A DNA stretch of 40,457 nucleotides from Bacteroidota bacterium (GTDB taxonomy: Bacteria > Bacteroidota > Bacteroidia > Chitinophagales > Chitinophagaceae). Where the stretch lies: assembly GCA_018267545.1 (NCBI GenBank), contig JAFDYG010000103.1, forward strand, positions 1 through 40,457, read 5' to 3'. Position numbers and translations under genes: made by a program. Below the pieces are notes generated by a model, which was not told the DNA's origin, ran no database searches, and saw only the letters and a program-made list of their open reading frames with translations. This document shows, piece after piece, positions 15,907 through 23,797 of the stretch; positions within the stretch are counted from its first letter, which is position 1, and the number at the start of each line of letters is the position of its first letter.

Positions 15907-17043
15907 TCATTGTAATCTGATTTTAAATTTCCTAAGGCTGATAGCGAATAGTAATAAACACATGCCGGAGAGGATGAGTATTTCCTTCCAGACGGCGGTT
16001 AGGCCGAGGCCTTTTAGCATGACTCGTTTGACGATTATAAAGTACCATCTCGAGGGGACGAGGTTGGAAAATACTTGTAATGGCAGCGGCATGTTTTCTA
16101 TGGGGAAGAGGAAGCCGGTGAGCAGCATGGTCGGCAGCATCATACCCATTAGGGAGCCCATCATGGCGGCTTGCTGGGTTTTGGCGTTGATGGAGAGGAG
16201 GAGGCCGATGGATAGGGAGGTTAGGATAAAGAGGGTACTGGCGGTGACTAGCAGGAGTACGCTTCCTTTGACGGGGAGGTCGAGGAAGAAGTAGCTCAAG
16301 AGTAAGATGATGAATAGGTTGACTATGGATATGATGAGGTTGGGGGCTAGTTTCGAGATGATAATGTATATGGGTTTGAAGGGAGATACGAGGAGGATTT
16401 CCATCGTGCCCAGCTCTTTTTCTTTTACGATGGATACGGAGGTCATCATGGTGCAGACGAGCATCAGGACGAGGGCCATGACGCCGGGGACGAAGTTGGG
16501 CGCGCCGCGTAGCTCGGGGTTGTAGAGCATTTGCATTTCAGGGATGATTTGCATGGGTTGCGCGGTGGCGGCTCCTGCGGTTCCGGCAGCGGAGGGTGAG
16601 CCGGCTAGGGAGGTATTGTAGTCGGCGACGATTTGGTTGAAGTAGTTTGTTATGGTGGTGGCCTGGTTGGGGTCGGAGGCGTCGGCGATGACCTGCAGGG
16701 TGGCGTTGCCGGTGTGGGTGAGGTCGCTGCCGAAGTTGGCCGGGAAGATGATGGCCATTTTGATATTGCCCTTTTTGAAGGCGTTGTTCAGGTCGTTTGC
16801 GGTGGCCAGGGTGCGTTGGATGTCGAAGTAGTTGCTGGCTTCGATCTTGCTGATGAGCTGGGTAGTGGTGGCGTCTTTGCTGTAATCTACGATTGCGATG
16901 CGGGAATCTTTGATCTCGTTGGACAGGGCGAAGCCGAAGAGGATGATCTGGGCGATGGGCAGGCCGAAGAGCATGAGGAGGGTTTTCCGGTCGCGGAAGA
17001 CGTGGAGGAATTCTTTTCGTATAAATGTAATGAGTTGTTTCAT
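15907..17043 (-). CDS. ABC-2 type permease of the exporter, subunit 1 (YbhS-like)
   Basis: A 378-residue ABC-2 permease with the same plan as the next gene: first helix TLLMLFGLPIAQIILFGFAL, an outer loop of about 150 residues, then five helices beginning FVPGVMALVLMLVCTMM. The coupling motif is KEKELGTMEILLVSPFKPIYI. Its outer loop holds a short Ala/Gly/Thr-rich linker (near residues 150-165). The gene follows the second ATPase after 18 bases. The E. coli counterpart YbhFSR exports small hydrophobic compounds and cations, but nothing here shows the cargo. Confidence 0.86.
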   Translation of the reverse strand: MKQLITFIRKEFLHVFRDRKTLLMLFGLPIAQIILFGFALSNEIKDSRIAIVDYSKDATTTQLISKIEASNYFDIQRTLATANDLNNAFKKGNIKMAIIFPANFGSDLTHTGNATLQVIADASDPNQATTITNYFNQIVADYNTSLAGSPSAAGTAGAATAQPMQIIPEMQMLYNPELRGAPNFVPGVMALVLMLVCTMMTSVSIVKEKELGTMEILLVSPFKPIYIIISKLAPNLIISIVNLFIILLLSYFFLDLPVKGSVLLLVTASTLFILTSLSIGLLLSINAKTQQAAMMGSLMGMMLPTMLLTGFLFPIENMPLPLQVFSNLVPSRWYFIIVKRVMLKGLGLTAVWKEILILSGMCLLLFAISLRKFKIRLQ

Positions 17044-17061
17044 GGAAGATTGTGGTTTGGG

Positions 17062-17802
17062 TTAGTCGGCTTTGCGTTTGGCGTTACGGGCGAGCTCGTA
17101 GAATACGTCCTCCATGTTGTGGGCGTTGTATTGTTCCTTGAGTTTGGCGGGGCTGTCGAGGGCGGAGATGACGCCGTCGACCATGATGGAGACGCGGTTG
17201 CAATATTCGGCTTCGTCCATATAGTGGGTGGTGACGAAGATGGTGACGCCTTTGTCTGCGGCGGCGTAGATGAGGTCCCAGAATTGGCGGCGGGTGACGG
17301 GGTCGACGCCGCCGGTGGGTTCATCGAGAAAGACGATGGAAGGGTCGTGGACGATGGAAACGGAGAAGGCGAGCTTTTGTTTCCAGCCGAGGGGGAGCTC
17401 TTTTACCAGGGTTTTGGCTTCCTTTTGTAATTGTAGCTCTTCGAGGAGCTGGGTCGTTTTTGTTTTGATGGCTGGAATGCTCATGCCGTAGATGCCGGCG
17501 TAAAAGCGGATGTTTTCGCTGACGGTGAGGTCGTCGTAGAGGGAGAATTTCTGGCTCATGTAGCCGATGTTTTGTTTGATTTTCTCCGTTTGGGTGTATA
17601 CGTCGAAGCCTGCGACGGTGGCTGCGCCGGAGGAAGGAGAGAGGAGGCCGCAGAGCATGCGCATGGCGGTGGTTTTGCCGGCGCCGTTGGCCCCGAGGAA
17701 ACCGAAGATCTCTCCTTTTTCCACTTCGAAGGTGAGCTCGTTGGCGGCGATGAAGGCGCCGAATCTTTTAGTGAGCTTATCGGTAGTTATGACAGTGGGC
17801 AT
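17062..17802 (-). CDS. ABC transporter ATPase, matching the C-terminal half of YbhF
   Basis: This 246-residue ATPase has Walker A GANGAGKTT near residue 35, a Q-loop in YMSQKFSLYDDL, Walker B IVFLDEP followed by TGGVDP, and the switch His in VTTHYMDEAEYC. The ABC signature is LPLGWKQKLA instead of LSGGQ, the degenerate form typical of the second ATPase half of YbhF. It partners the preceding gene product, whose signature is canonical, so the pair likely forms a heterodimer in which E. coli uses one fused chain. The genes are two bases apart. Confidence 0.88.
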   Translation of the reverse strand: MPTVITTDKLTKRFGAFIAANELTFEVEKGEIFGFLGANGAGKTTAMRMLCGLLSPSSGAATVAGFDVYTQTEKIKQNIGYMSQKFSLYDDLTVSENIRFYAGIYGMSIPAIKTKTTQLLEELQLQKEAKTLVKELPLGWKQKLAFSVSIVHDPSIVFLDEPTGGVDPVTRRQFWDLIYAAADKGVTIFVTTHYMDEAEYCNRVSIMVDGVISALDSPAKLKEQYNAHNMEDVFYELARNAKRKAD

Positions 17803-17804
17803 AA

Positions 17805-18707
17805 TTATCCTTTTAGGAGATGAATGAAGCAGTCTTCGATACCTGGTTCGATAGGCTGTATGGTTGCGTCGGTTTGGCCTTTCGACTTTAGATAGGGCAG
17901 GAGGTCCTGGCTTTTGCCGGTTTTGAAGGTCACGTGCAGAGAGTCGCCGAAGGCGAAGCAGCTGTCGGTGCCATCGTATGCTCGGACTTCACGCAGCAGG
18001 CTATGTGTTTGGGAAGAGCGGACGGCGTAGAGCTCTTCGGGGAAGGCTTTGACGATGCCATCGGGAGTATCGATGGAAAGGATGGAGCCTTTTTGCATGA
18101 GGGCGATCCGGTCGCAGCGATTGGCTTCGTCCATGTAGGGTGTGGAGACGAGGATGGTGATGCCTTCCTGCTTCAGCCGTTTGAGCATGTCCCAAAATTC
18201 TTTCCTGGATACGACGTCGACGCCGGTGGTGGGTTCGTCCAAAAAGAGGACCGCGGGCTTATGAATCAGCGCGCAACATAATGCCAGTTTTTGTTTCATG
18301 CCTCCCGATAGTTTCCCAGCCCTGCGGTCCTTGAAGGGTTCGATTTGTTGATAGATATCTTTTACGAGGTCGTAGTTTTCTTCGATGGTGGTGCCGAATA
18401 CCGTGGCGAAGAAGTTGAGGTTTTCTTCGATGGTGAGGTCCTGGTAGAGGCTGAAGCGGCCGGGCATGTAGCCGACGCAGCTGCGGATTTTCGCGTAGTC
18501 CTTTACGACGTCGAAGTTGTTTACGACGGCGCGGCCCTGGTCGGGGAGCAGGAGGGTCGTTAGAATCCGGAAGAGGGTGGTCTTGCCGGCTCCGTCGGGG
18601 CCGATGAGGCCGAAGAGCTCGCCGGGCTGGACTTCGAAGCTGATGTCTTTTACGGCGGTGAACTGTCCTTTATTATATGTCTTTGTGATATGGTCGAGAG
18701 TGATCAT
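17805..18707 (-). CDS. ABC transporter ATPase, matching the N-terminal half of YbhF
   Basis: This 300-residue ATPase contains Walker A GPDGAGKTT (the Asp in place of Asn is typical of this branch), the Q-loop stretch YMPGRFSLYQDLTIEENLNF, a canonical signature LSGGMKQKLAL, Walker B VLFLDEP followed by TTGVD, and STPYMDEANRC at the switch region, where Pro replaces the usual His (STPY versus TTHY in the partner). A C-terminal extension of about 70 residues follows the ATPase core. It starts 4 bases after the membrane-fusion gene. With one subunit lacking the switch His and the other having an altered signature, the heterodimer probably has one working and one degenerate ATP site. Confidence 0.88.
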   Translation of the reverse strand: MITLDHITKTYNKGQFTAVKDISFEVQPGELFGLIGPDGAGKTTLFRILTTLLLPDQGRAVVNNFDVVKDYAKIRSCVGYMPGRFSLYQDLTIEENLNFFATVFGTTIEENYDLVKDIYQQIEPFKDRRAGKLSGGMKQKLALCCALIHKPAVLFLDEPTTGVDVVSRKEFWDMLKRLKQEGITILVSTPYMDEANRCDRIALMQKGSILSIDTPDGIVKAFPEELYAVRSSQTHSLLREVRAYDGTDSCFAFGDSLHVTFKTGKSQDLLPYLKSKGQTDATIQPIEPGIEDCFIHLLKG

Positions 18708-18711
18708 GGCT

Positions 18712-19641
18712 TTAGAATTTTACTTCTCCATACATGCCGAGTTTGAGGTAGCCGTCGTTTTTGACGCGGATTTTGACGGCGTAGACGAGGTTGGCGCGTT
18801 CGTCCTTTGTTTGGATCGTTTTGGGGGTAAACTCCGATTTGTCGCTGATCCAATAGACTTGTCCCGTGTATTCGCGGTAGTTTTTGGCCCCTTCGTCGGA
18901 GTAGACTTTGACGGGTTGGTTTAGCTTGACCGTCGTGAGCTGTGCGCCTGTTACGTAGGCTCTAAGCGTAAGGGTGTCGAGGTTGGCGATCTTGTAGAGA
19001 GCCTTGCCGGTGGTGGTCATTTCACCTTCGAGGGCATATTTGACGAGTACGGTTCCTTTGATGGGGTTTATGATCTGGCCTTTATCGATCATGTTTTGGT
19101 ATTGGGCGGCGGATTTCTCGAGGGGGCCTTGTTCGCTGGTGATGGTGCGGTTTTGGGTGGCGATGTTGGAGTTGTACAGATTGATTTGCTGTTTGCTGAC
19201 GGCGATGTTTCGTTCGAGCTGGTCGATGGCCGAGTTGATGTCGTCGAGTTGTTTTTGGGTAGCGGCGTCGGCTTTTAGCAGGCGTTCGGTACGGGCTTTT
19301 TCTCTTTGCTGCTGTTCGAGCTGTGATTGCTGGACGGCGAGCTGTTTTTGGACCAGTTCGATTTGCGGATGGGGATTGGTCGTTTTTTCTTTTAGGGCTT
19401 CGATCGAAGCCTGGACTTGTTGCTTTTGGAGTACGGTTGTGGTGGCGTCGATGCTGCCGGCGATGGCGCCCCTGGTCAGGCTATCACCTTCTTTAATGGG
19501 GAAGGAGAGGAGCTTGCCGTCGCGTTCGGAGGATACGATGACTTCGTCGGATTCGAAGACGCCGGATGCGTCGGTTTTTAGCTTGTTCTGCTGGCAGGCG
19601 GTGGCCAGGGTGATGAGGATGGGGATGAATATCTTTTTCAT
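18712..19641 (-). CDS. Periplasmic membrane-fusion protein (HlyD/YbhG-like), probable lipoprotein
   Basis: This 309-residue adaptor links the inner-membrane ABC exporter to TolC. It begins with a hydrophobic signal ending ATACQQ, a plausible though imperfect lipobox at Cys16. A beta-barrel/lipoyl part (ESDEVIVSSERDGKLLSFPIKEGDSL) is followed by a long Gln-rich coiled-coil hairpin (about residues 75-185). The second lipoyl half (IKGTVLVKYALEGEMTTTGK) and a beta-barrel domain come after that. E. coli YbhG has the same plan. It lies between tolC and the first ATPase gene. Confidence 0.87.
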   Translation of the reverse strand: MKKIFIPILITLATACQQNKLKTDASGVFESDEVIVSSERDGKLLSFPIKEGDSLTRGAIAGSIDATTTVLQKQQVQASIEALKEKTTNPHPQIELVQKQLAVQQSQLEQQQREKARTERLLKADAATQKQLDDINSAIDQLERNIAVSKQQINLYNSNIATQNRTITSEQGPLEKSAAQYQNMIDKGQIINPIKGTVLVKYALEGEMTTTGKALYKIANLDTLTLRAYVTGAQLTTVKLNQPVKVYSDEGAKNYREYTGQVYWISDKSEFTPKTIQTKDERANLVYAVKIRVKNDGYLKLGMYGEVKF

Positions 19642-19704
19642 GAGCTATTTTTTAGGTGCGTTTGATTTTGGGGCGATGCGTTTGTTTTTTGGTCGATGGG
19701 TCGG

Positions 19705-20979
19705 TTAGTTGCCGGAGGTGGTTTGGTGATTATACTGGGATTGTAATAATTGTATTTCGTGTACGATACGGTCCTGACGGGCTTGTGAGGCTGCGTTGAC
19801 GTCGAGGAGGTAGTCGTTGGCGGTGATGACTCCGTTTTGGAGCTGGACGGCGGAGGTTTTGCTGACGGACTCTCGTAGGTCGACGATTTCGTTGTCGTTT
19901 TGGATGAGCTGCTGATATTTGGTGATGTCTGCGTTTTGTTGGTGGAGGGTTAGGTTGGTATTGAAGAGGAAGGTACTTTTTTGTGCCTGGACCATTTCCT
20001 GATTATTCTTGTTGATGAGGCGGTCTTTCTTGTATGTATAGAAGTTTCCGATGTTCCAGGTGAGGCGGATGCCGGTGAGGTAGTAGCCACTGATCTGGGT
20101 TGAGAGGAAGTTGACGGGATTGGGTTTACCCAAGCCGCCCTGGAAGAATGCGTTGAGCTGGGGGTTGAGGTTTAGCTTGGTGAGTCTCATTTGTTCGTTA
20201 TAAGCTTTGACCTGGAGGTCGTAGGCTTTTAGCTCGGGCCGATTGACGGAGTCGGATAGGGAGGGTGGCTGTGGTTTTTGGAGCTGGGTGTTTTCAGTGA
20301 GGGAAAGATTTAGAAAGAGACCGAGCATATCGATGAAGGCTTTGCGGGAAGCTTTTAGCTCGACGGCTTGTTGGTGCGTTTTCAGGAGCTCGGCTTTGAG
20401 CTTATTGGCGCTGCTGAGGTAGCCGGTCCCGTTATGGATAGAGGCATCAACGGTATTGATGCCGGTTTGGATATCGGTGGCGGCGAGTTCGTTTTGTCTT
20501 AGTTGTCCGTCGATCAGGAGGATGCCAAAGAAAAGCTGGTTGATGCGGTCTTTTAGCTGATAGAGCTGGGTGGTGAGGTTGGCTTCCTGGAGGTCGGCGT
20601 CGGTCTGGCTGATGGTGCGGCGTTGTTTATTGATGCCGAAGTCGGTGAGGGTTTGGGTGGCTTCGCCGTAGAGTTTGTATTGGTCTTTGGAGACGGTGGG
20701 GACGGAGATGCCGAGGCCTGCGGGAAGGGGGACCTTGGTGACGTCGGATTGATAGGTGGCGGAGCCGTTGACGGAGAGCTGGGGGTAGATGCCTTTGGCT
20801 ATGTTGTCGACGGTGTATTCGCGCGTTTTGGTTATTAGTTCTCTCTGTTTGGTGAGAGGGTAGGTTTTTTCGGCCAGATCGTAGCATTGGGGTAGGGTTA
20901 GGCTGGCGTCTGCGCCTTGCTGCGCAAGGCTTGGGATGGCCCAGAGTAGCAGAAGGAGTAAGGGTGTTTTATTAATCAT
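19705..20979 (-). CDS. TolC-family outer-membrane efflux channel
   Basis: This 424-residue protein has a signal peptide (cut near PSLAQ) and two tandem TolC-type repeats rich in long amphipathic helices, with the typical TLPQCYDLAEKTYP start and a second half beginning near KLNLNPQLNAFFQGG. It forms the outer-membrane exit duct for the exporter encoded just downstream. E. coli uses a shared TolC; here a dedicated copy is the first structural gene of the operon. A palindrome matching one upstream of the TetR gene sits 17 bases before its start, indicating local repression. Confidence 0.88.
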   Translation of the reverse strand: MINKTPLLLLLLWAIPSLAQQGADASLTLPQCYDLAEKTYPLTKQRELITKTREYTVDNIAKGIYPQLSVNGSATYQSDVTKVPLPAGLGISVPTVSKDQYKLYGEATQTLTDFGINKQRRTISQTDADLQEANLTTQLYQLKDRINQLFFGILLIDGQLRQNELAATDIQTGINTVDASIHNGTGYLSSANKLKAELLKTHQQAVELKASRKAFIDMLGLFLNLSLTENTQLQKPQPPSLSDSVNRPELKAYDLQVKAYNEQMRLTKLNLNPQLNAFFQGGLGKPNPVNFLSTQISGYYLTGIRLTWNIGNFYTYKKDRLINKNNQEMVQAQKSTFLFNTNLTLHQQNADITKYQQLIQNDNEIVDLRESVSKTSAVQLQNGVITANDYLLDVNAASQARQDRIVHEIQLLQSQYNHQTTSGN

Positions 20980-20995
20980 ATTACTTAGTATTTTG

Positions 20996-21015
20996 ATTTA
21001 ATCATTTGATTAATT
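20996..21015. promoter_or_regulatory. Probable TetR operator in front of tolC
   Basis: A 9-2-9 inverted repeat, ATTTAATCA-TT-TGATTAATT, with one mismatch, lies between the regulator gene and tolC, 17-36 bases before the tolC start. The same half-site recurs as a perfect palindrome upstream of the regulator. It would block the promoter of the exporter operon. Confidence 0.72.
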
Positions 21016-21050
21016 GTGGGGCAAAAAAAATGCGCGGCCCTCGCGTGGGT

Positions 21051-21689
21051 TTATTTTGTGGGTTTGGGTGGCTGGAGCATGGTTTTGATCCAGATGGGGA
21101 TTAGTTCTTTGCGTTGTTGCATAAGGTTGTTGAATTGTGTATCGTCCGCGCCGGTGACCTTTTGTAGGATGGGGCGTGCGACGAAGGGGAATACGGTAAG
21201 GCCGAAGAGGTTAGCGACCAGATGGGAGGGCTCGATGCCGATGTAGCCTGCGGCGTGAGCTACTTTTAGCTGGGCGAAGAGTTCGGTTCGGGTTTCGCCG
21301 ATTTCTCCTTCGATGCTGGCGGCAAGCTGGTCCGGATTATTTCTGAGCTCGGTTAGTATGAATAGGGGCAGGTCGGGGTTTGCGGTCAGGAAGTCGATGT
21401 ACATGCTCACGACTTTTTCGATTTTCTGTTCCAGGGATAGGGTTTTGTCCTGGAAGTTGAAGGAGATGCCGTGGATGAACTGTCGGAAGTTTTCCATCAT
21501 GATGATGTCGAACAGTTTTTGTTTGCTCCGGAAGTAGTAGTTCAGCAGGGCCAGGTTGATGCCGGCTTCGTCGGCGATATCACGGGTGCGGGTGGCGGCA
21601 AAGCCTTTTTGGGTGAAGAGTTTTCGGGCGGCTTCTTTGATTTTTTCTTCAGTCGATGATTCTTTTGCTATGGGCTTTGCCTTGGGCAT
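21051..21689 (-). CDS. TetR/AcrR-family repressor of the exporter (CecR-like)
   Basis: I chose the ATG at 21689 (MPKAKPI...), giving 212 residues; a longer reading would need a TTG start lying inside the AT-rich operator region. The N-terminal TetR HTH is clear (TEEKIKEAARKLFTQKGFAATRTRDIADEAGINLALLNYYFRSK region, residues 13-56; key part LALLNYYFRSKQKLF). The C-terminal ligand-binding domain is helical. E. coli CecR, a TetR protein, likewise controls ybhGFSR. The gene lies 71 bases before tolC in the same direction and has a perfect operator-like palindrome upstream, so it most likely represses itself and the exporter until a toxic ligand binds. Confidence 0.87.
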   Translation of the reverse strand: MPKAKPIAKESSTEEKIKEAARKLFTQKGFAATRTRDIADEAGINLALLNYYFRSKQKLFDIIMMENFRQFIHGISFNFQDKTLSLEQKIEKVVSMYIDFLTANPDLPLFILTELRNNPDQLAASIEGEIGETRTELFAQLKVAHAAGYIGIEPSHLVANLFGLTVFPFVARPILQKVTGADDTQFNNLMQQRKELIPIWIKTMLQPPKPTK

Positions 21690-21743
21690 GTCGATCTGTG
21701 TTGATGGGGCAAAGGTAGGGCGGGGTTTTGATTTAATCAAATA

Positions 21744-21763
21744 ATTTAATCAAATGATTAAAT
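21744..21763. promoter_or_regulatory. Probable TetR operator, autoregulatory copy
   Basis: A perfect 9-2-9 palindrome, ATTTAATCA-AA-TGATTAAAT, 55 bases upstream of the repressor start. An extra half-site ATTTAATCA lies at 21731-21739, 13 bases apart from the first half of the palindrome, so two repressor dimers might bind. Confidence 0.72.
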
Positions 21764-21913
21764 TATAATTTATTTAATTGAAAATGAAGAGTATATGATT
21801 TTATCGTCAAAAAAGGGGGCAAAAAAGGGTGTTTTTCTCCTTTTCTCGTTTTGGATATCGGCTATCTTGAAATGACAACCTTCTATCCGAAAAGGCTAAA
21901 TCGATGAAATTTT

Positions 21914-22528
21914 ATGCAAGAATGCAGCTTATGTAATGTAGTACAGCAGCCTAAAAATAAAAGTTTACTAAATAAGAATATTTATGAATGGGGCAATTTT
22001 CAGCTAATCCCATCAATTGGTCCAATAGATATGGGCCATTTTTTAATAATAAGCAAGTATCATAGTAGTGGACTGGCGACAATGCCAAAGACTGATATTG
22101 CTAGCTTTTTTTCTTTTATCGGCTTTATCGAGGGCAGGCTTGCCACCGACGACGTACTATTTTTCGAGCATGGCAGCTATGAAGATCAGAGCGCAGGTTC
22201 TTGCGTCGATCATACCCATATACATGTGCTACCCAATTATTCCGACTGTGTATCGCTCCTGGATGGGGTTGACGGTATTGAGTATTCGAAGTTGGAGCCG
22301 TCAGAGCTGCATGAAATCGACTATCCCTACATCATGACGTTTAATCTAGCGGGCGATTCTCGAATTTATAAGGCCTATAACGTTCATTCACAAATGATGC
22401 GAAAGGCGATTTGTGCAAAGCGACAAAGGACCAACTGGGATTGGAGGGCAGATAGAAATGTGAGTTTAGTCAAAGAAGGGATTGAATTCTGGGTTAAAAC
22501 TTTAAACGACTCCAATATCAAGAAGTGA
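21914..22528 (+). CDS. HIT-family (histidine triad) protein
   Basis: A 204-residue protein with the histidine triad His100-T-His102-I-His104-V-L in the block GSCVDHTHIHVLP. An upstream FEHG near residue 85 and a CSLC pair at the N-terminus could hold zinc as in GalT-like HIT proteins. The family hydrolyses or transfers nucleotides through a nucleotidyl-His intermediate (His102). A C-terminal extension of about 95 residues, with RQRTNWDWR near its end, is not part of the standard fold. Base composition is clearly more AT-rich and less G-skewed than the flanking genes, suggesting transfer. Its TGA is immediately followed by the ATG of the next gene, so the two probably act together; the substrate is unknown. 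Confidence 0.8.
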   Translation: MQECSLCNVVQQPKNKSLLNKNIYEWGNFQLIPSIGPIDMGHFLIISKYHSSGLATMPKTDIASFFSFIGFIEGRLATDDVLFFEHGSYEDQSAGSCVDHTHIHVLPNYSDCVSLLDGVDGIEYSKLEPSELHEIDYPYIMTFNLAGDSRIYKAYNVHSQMMRKAICAKRQRTNWDWRADRNVSLVKEGIEFWVKTLNDSNIKK

Positions 22529-23782
22529 ATGATAGAGCTTAAGAAAATAGACACGATTCTCGATTTTATCGCCGAGGCCATTTACAAACAGGTAGAGTCA
22601 GGTATCCAGACGAGTGATATTCCACCACATTTCGAGGCTTGTTCCTGTGGGCAGTTGATTGTGCCGAGGAGCAGGCAAAGGGGAATTCATGGGACGTCGG
22701 CGGCAATAAAAGTACTTGGGGCTTCCGAAAACGGCCGATATAGTAATGTGATTACGGGATTGTTGAATTATTTGGTCTGCCGGAAAGAAATCGACCGTCA
22801 TGATAGCGAGCTATCTCACACGAACAACTTCCAAAACGATGACAAAAATATCATAAAGATAGCTGAGCAGCTTCATTCGTTATATTTTGTAGACGGACTC
22901 GTAGCCGATACGTCTAAGCTCATGGACAGGCTACAGGTTAGTTTATTGGACTGTTACCGGGTAAGGAATTATGATGGATGGGCTTTTTTTATGGATGACG
23001 GACAAAAGGAGCGGGATTTTTTGCCCACCTGTTTTGCCGTAATGGCCATCAGTATCAATGGCGGGTGTAATAAGATAGAGAATGCTATTGAAATACTGGC
23101 AAAAGAGTTGCTTCGGTATTACGACGAAAAAAATACCTTGCCGGATCCGGCATCTTTTTCGATCATTGTTTTTATGCTCTACGTGGTTTCTTTGAAGGTG
23201 AAGGCTAAAGCCAGAGAAAAACACATATCGGAAAATCAATTAAAAAGGATTTTGAATAAGCTATGGCATTCCGAGTTTTGTGTATTGGACAGTCATATCG
23301 AGCAGGATGTGGAATATTGGAATGAACATGACGAGAGTTTTAATGTCAGGATTCCGTGGCAGTTGTATTTAATCGCATTATCTGCACATCTGGATGGGAA
23401 AAAATTTAGTGACCCGAGGATTCAAAAATTATTGGAGGGCATTTATTGTTCCGTTAAGGAGAAGCAACAATTTAAATACGGTTATTCGGGCAAATATATG
23501 TCGACGAGGACATTGTCGATTCTATATGAATCCTTGACGATAGTCAAGGATAACTACAAACCCAACATTCTTTACAGCGGGTATTATATGTCCGGTGTGA
23601 TATTCGATAAGCTTAGTATGAAGTGGGTCAGGCTTGTGAGTCTTGGAATCTTCATATTGGCTGTTTTTTATATCTGGCATTCCTATACAAAAGAACCCAA
23701 TAAAATTTTCGACGATGTTGCAACGGCAGTTTTGGTTTCGACAGGCAGTCTTTTGCTAGTGGGGATCTTTCGAAAAAAATAA
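22529..23782 (+). CDS. Unrecognised helical protein with two C-terminal membrane segments, HIT partner
   Basis: I do not recognise this 417-residue protein. The first 350 residues are soluble and mostly helical, with hints of a terpenoid-cyclase/prenyltransferase-like alpha/alpha toroid: QRGIHGTSAAI near residue 50, NVITGLLNYL, DGWAFFMDDG near 150 and LPTCFAVMAI. Two hydrophobic helices close the chain (about 363-385 and 395-414, ending FRKK), so the helical domain probably faces the cytoplasm from the inner membrane. There is no signal peptide. It abuts the HIT gene with no spacer and shares its AT-rich composition. A nucleotide-processing enzyme paired with a membrane-tethered sensor or effector would fit a conflict system, but that is only a guess. 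Confidence 0.75.
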   Translation: MIELKKIDTILDFIAEAIYKQVESGIQTSDIPPHFEACSCGQLIVPRSRQRGIHGTSAAIKVLGASENGRYSNVITGLLNYLVCRKEIDRHDSELSHTNNFQNDDKNIIKIAEQLHSLYFVDGLVADTSKLMDRLQVSLLDCYRVRNYDGWAFFMDDGQKERDFLPTCFAVMAISINGGCNKIENAIEILAKELLRYYDEKNTLPDPASFSIIVFMLYVVSLKVKAKAREKHISENQLKRILNKLWHSEFCVLDSHIEQDVEYWNEHDESFNVRIPWQLYLIALSAHLDGKKFSDPRIQKLLEGIYCSVKEKQQFKYGYSGKYMSTRTLSILYESLTIVKDNYKPNILYSGYYMSGVIFDKLSMKWVRLVSLGIFILAVFYIWHSYTKEPNKIFDDVATAVLVSTGSLLLVGIFRKK

Positions 23783-23797
23783 CTAAAGATTTATTGT

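Noticed and set aside
16633-17430. Plus-strand frame of 265 residues across a permease and ATPase gene
   Set aside because: Spans the boundary of two real minus-strand genes and has no recognisable domain.
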